Part shown: piece after piece, positions 61,732 to 64,000 of the stretch
How positions within the stretch are numbered: position 1 is the first letter of the stretch
Layout of the letters: each line of letters opens with the position of its first letter
DNA from: Autumnicola lenta
GTDB lineage: Bacteria > Bacteroidota > Bacteroidia > Flavobacteriales > Flavobacteriaceae
Length of the DNA: 64,000 nucleotides
Direction of reading: 5' to 3'
Assembly: GCF_031846515.1 (NCBI RefSeq)
Contig: NZ_JAVRHO010000009.1
Coordinates: forward strand, 1 to 64,000
The notes under the pieces: generated by a model
What the model was told of the DNA's origin: nothing
What the model saw: only the letters and a program-made list of their open reading frames with translations
Databases searched by the model: none
Made by a program: the position numbers and the translations under genes

Positions 61732-62721
61732 ATGGAACAAAACATAAAACCTATATCTGCTGGCGCGTTGTTGCTCTCCTGCGCAACTTTATTTGCCCAG
61801 GAAGACAAAAGAGGGGATTCTGAAATAGAGACAACCTTCAATAATCCGATTATTACCGAAAAATTTACGGCAGATCCGGCAGCTCTTGTCCATGATGATA
61901 CTGTTTACCTCTATGCAGGGCACGACGAGGCTCCGGAAGATTTTCATTTTTACAAAATGGATGAATGGCTCGTCTATTCTTCCGAAGATATGATCAACTG
62001 GAAGGAACATCCGGTGCCATTAAAACCAACAGACTTTGACTGGGCTAAAGGCGATGCATGGGCAGCAGAAGTGATCGAAAAAGATGGAAAATTTTACTGG
62101 TACGTTACAGTAGAGCATGATGATACCCATCCCGGAAAAGCAATAGGTGTTGCTGTTACCGATAGTCCAACCGGTCCTTTTAAAGATGCCCTTGGAAAGG
62201 CAATTATCACCAATGATATGACAACCGAATATACTGATATTACCTGGGATGATATTGATCCCACGGTTTATATTGATGATGACGGGCAGGCTTATTTGTA
62301 TTGGGGAAATACCGCTTTGTATTGGGCAAAATTAAAGGATAATATGATAGAACTGGATGGTGAAATTAACCATGTAGAATTACCAAATTTTGTGGAAGCT
62401 CCTTACATCCATAGAAAAGGGGACTGGTATTATCTATCATATGCTTTTGGTTTTCCTGAAAAAACGGCTTATGCAATGAGTAAATCTGTAACCGGACCAT
62501 GGGAGTATAAGGGTATTTTAAATGAAGTAGCAGGAAATACAAACACTAATCACCAGGCGATACTGGAGTTTCAGGGCAAAGATTATTTTATCTACCACAC
62601 CGGAGCAATTCAGCCAAACGGAGGAAGCTTCAGAAGATCGGTGTCGATTGACCGACTTTATTACAATGAAGATGGAACTTTAAAACGAGTACAAATGACT
62701 TCTGAAGGTATTCAGGAATAA
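61732..62721 (+). CDS. GH43 arabinofuranosidase/xylosidase-like enzyme
   Basis: 329 residues. The N-terminus, MEQNIKPISAGALLLSCATLFAQ, is a signal peptide. GH43 catalytic acids: Asp in KFTADPAALVHDD (about 48), Asp in DDIDPTVYIDDDGQ (about 180) and Glu in NFVEAPYIHRKG (about 222). The single-domain form, with KAIGVAVTDSPTGPFKD and NHQAILEFQGKDYFIYH, is that of exo-acting GH43 enzymes. It would trim arabinose from oligomers. It lies 19 bases after GH127. Confidence 0.9.
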   Translation: MEQNIKPISAGALLLSCATLFAQEDKRGDSEIETTFNNPIITEKFTADPAALVHDDTVYLYAGHDEAPEDFHFYKMDEWLVYSSEDMINWKEHPVPLKPTDFDWAKGDAWAAEVIEKDGKFYWYVTVEHDDTHPGKAIGVAVTDSPTGPFKDALGKAIITNDMTTEYTDITWDDIDPTVYIDDDGQAYLYWGNTALYWAKLKDNMIELDGEINHVELPNFVEAPYIHRKGDWYYLSYAFGFPEKTAYAMSKSVTGPWEYKGILNEVAGNTNTNHQAILEFQGKDYFIYHTGAIQPNGGSFRRSVSIDRLYYNEDGTLKRVQMTSEGIQE

Positions 62722-62732
62722 AAAATATAACT

Positions 62733-63716
62733 ATGAATCTAAAAGCTAATTTGTTTTTTCTAATTTTCATTGCTGCGGGTATTTTTTCTTCAGAAGCGCA
62801 GGAAATCCGGGTGCACGATCCTGTTGTGGCCAAACAGGGAGATACGTATTATTTATACAACACCGGCCGCGGGATTGGGGTTTACAGTTCTAAAGACCTT
62901 AAAAACTGGAAACGTGAGCCTGCTGTTTTTAAAGAAAAACCTGAATGGACGGACAGTGTGGTACCAAATTTCGAAAATCATATCTGGGCCCCGGATATTA
63001 CTTTGCACGACGGTACTTATTATTTATACTATTCAGTTTCAGCTTTTGGTAAAAACACTTCAGCAATGGGCGTAACGACAAATACAACTCTAGATCCCGA
63101 GGATGAAGGTTATAAATGGGAAGATCACGGGAGTGTAGTCCGCTCAATTCCCAACCGCGACATGTGGAACGCCATAGATCCTAATCTTGTTTTTGATGAT
63201 GAAGGCACACCATGGTTATCCTTTGGTTCCTTCTGGGACGGGTTAAAACTGGTGAAAATGAATGAGAATCTTCTAGAAATTGCAAAACCTCAGGAATGGC
63301 ACACAATTGCCAGGAGAGAACGTTCCTTTAAACTAGCAGATGCCGATCCCGGCGACGCTGCTTTAGAAGCTCCTTTTATCTTCAAGAAAAACGGATATTT
63401 TTACCAGTTCCTTTCCTGGGACCTTTGTTGCCGTGGGGATAGAAGTACGTATAAAGTCGTGGTGGGAAGATCAAAAGATGTTACCGGGCCCTATGTAGAC
63501 AAAGAAGGAAAACCTTTAAACGAAGGTGGCGGAACTTTATTAATTGAAGGAAATGAAAATTGGTATGGTGCGGGCCATAACAGTACTTATACCTTTGATG
63601 GTACAGATTACATTTTTTTCCATGCTTATGATGCTAATGATGATGGATCTCCAAAACTTAAAGTTAAAGAATTAAGCTGGGATGAGGAATGGCCAACTGT
63701 TGCTCCTCTGAAATAA
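62733..63716 (+). CDS. GH43 arabinan endo-1,5-alpha-L-arabinosidase-like enzyme
   Basis: 327 residues with a signal peptide (MNLKANLFFLIFIAAGIFSS, cleavage near EAQ). Catalytic acids: Asp in IRVHDPVVAKQGD (about 28), Asp in NAIDPNLVFDDEG (about 148) and Glu in AALEAPFIFKKNGY (about 210). NHIWAPDITLHDGTYYLYYS and WDLCCRGDRSTYKVVVGRSK belong to the endo-arabinanase subgroup. It has no lipid anchor, so it would act in the periplasm, complementing the lipoprotein at 57588. It starts 11 bases after the previous gene. Confidence 0.92.
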   Translation: MNLKANLFFLIFIAAGIFSSEAQEIRVHDPVVAKQGDTYYLYNTGRGIGVYSSKDLKNWKREPAVFKEKPEWTDSVVPNFENHIWAPDITLHDGTYYLYYSVSAFGKNTSAMGVTTNTTLDPEDEGYKWEDHGSVVRSIPNRDMWNAIDPNLVFDDEGTPWLSFGSFWDGLKLVKMNENLLEIAKPQEWHTIARRERSFKLADADPGDAALEAPFIFKKNGYFYQFLSWDLCCRGDRSTYKVVVGRSKDVTGPYVDKEGKPLNEGGGTLLIEGNENWYGAGHNSTYTFDGTDYIFFHAYDANDDGSPKLKVKELSWDEEWPTVAPLK

Positions 63717-63741
63717 TAATTAAAAACAAACAAATTCAAAT

Positions 63742-64000
63742 ATGAAGGCAAAATCATTAATAAACTTTTTAGTTGTAGCTTTTTTCTTGATGGGAGTTAC
63801 TAATTTTTCGCAATTACATGCGCAAGATCATTCGCCTGAAGGTAATAAAATCGTAAAATCAAACGATCCTATTGTACTACAACGAGCAGATCCATTTATC
63901 TACAAGCACACAGATGGTTACTACTATTTTACGGGTTCTGTTCCAACCTACGATGCTATTGAAATAAGACGGGCAAAAACCATTGAGGGATTGCAAAATG
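63742..64000 (+). CDS. GH43-family enzyme, N-terminal part (cut by window end)
   Basis: ATG 63742 begins MKAKSLINFLVVAFFLMGVT, a signal peptide ending near LHAQD. The mature start PIVLQRADPFIYKHTDGYYY, then FTGSVPTYDAIEIRRAKTIEG, is the first propeller blade of GH43, with the catalytic Asp in RADPFI. 86 codons are visible; the gene continues past base 64000. It is the fourth GH43 in a row, 25 bases after the previous stop. Confidence 0.88.
   Translation, partial: MKAKSLINFLVVAFFLMGVTNFSQLHAQDHSPEGNKIVKSNDPIVLQRADPFIYKHTDGYYYFTGSVPTYDAIEIRRAKTIEGLQN

Overview
The window reads as chromosomal DNA from a flavobacterium of the Bacteroidota, probably a marine or sediment member of the Flavobacteriaceae. 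This is inferred from SusC/SusD-type glycan uptake genes, lipoprotein signal peptides, TAnnTTTG-type -7 promoter boxes, the absence of Shine-Dalgarno sequences, low GC, and the style of the housekeeping proteins (long Pta, ParC with a GDASIGD motif, fused Nnr). No rRNA, tRNA or CRISPR array was seen.

Bases 1-9500 are an AT-rich accessory block, all on the minus strand apart from a 14-codon gene end at the left edge. It holds a type III restriction-modification pair (mod 8942->7149, res 7152->4333), then three unrelated, mostly unrecognised genes: a lipoprotein, a small membrane protein and a secreted 567-residue protein. Degenerate copies of one intergenic repeat separate these units, like a cassette array. 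Two genes are broken by single lesions. An in-frame TAA cuts mod 95 codons before its natural end, which overlaps the res start codon. A 23-bp tandem duplication frameshifts the end of the membrane protein gene.

Bases 9500-47000 are core genome. In order: a small acidic lipoprotein, a methyltransferase, a thioredoxin-fold lipoprotein pair, a coiled-coil exported protein, ackA and pta, ychF, and a topoisomerase IV operon (parE - small membrane protein - parC - mscL) joined by overlapping stop and start codons. Then an XRE regulator with a lipoprotein, divergent from an M14 carboxypeptidase across an array of seven TTCACAATTGTAAA-like operators, followed by an Lrp regulator, ppc-DinB-YihY, a DJ-1/PfpI protein, aroB, proline dehydrogenase, yebC, pterin dehydratase, gcvT with a reductase, nnr, clpC, gyrA and an exported TPR protein. 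Convergent genes are separated by clear hairpin terminators. A 21-bp sequence recurs between genes.

Bases 47032-48397 are a dead IS3-family insertion sequence lying between the TPR gene and what appears to be that gene's terminator.

Bases 48400-64000 are an arabinan utilisation locus: an AraC regulator, a duplicated-domain secreted protein, a Nudix-type regulator related to Bacteroides AraR, then on the plus strand SusC, SusD, GH51, a GH43 endo-arabinanase-like lipoprotein, GH127, two more GH43 enzymes and a fourth GH43 cut by the window end. Together these would bind and import arabinan oligosaccharides and release L-arabinose in the outer-membrane/periplasm space.
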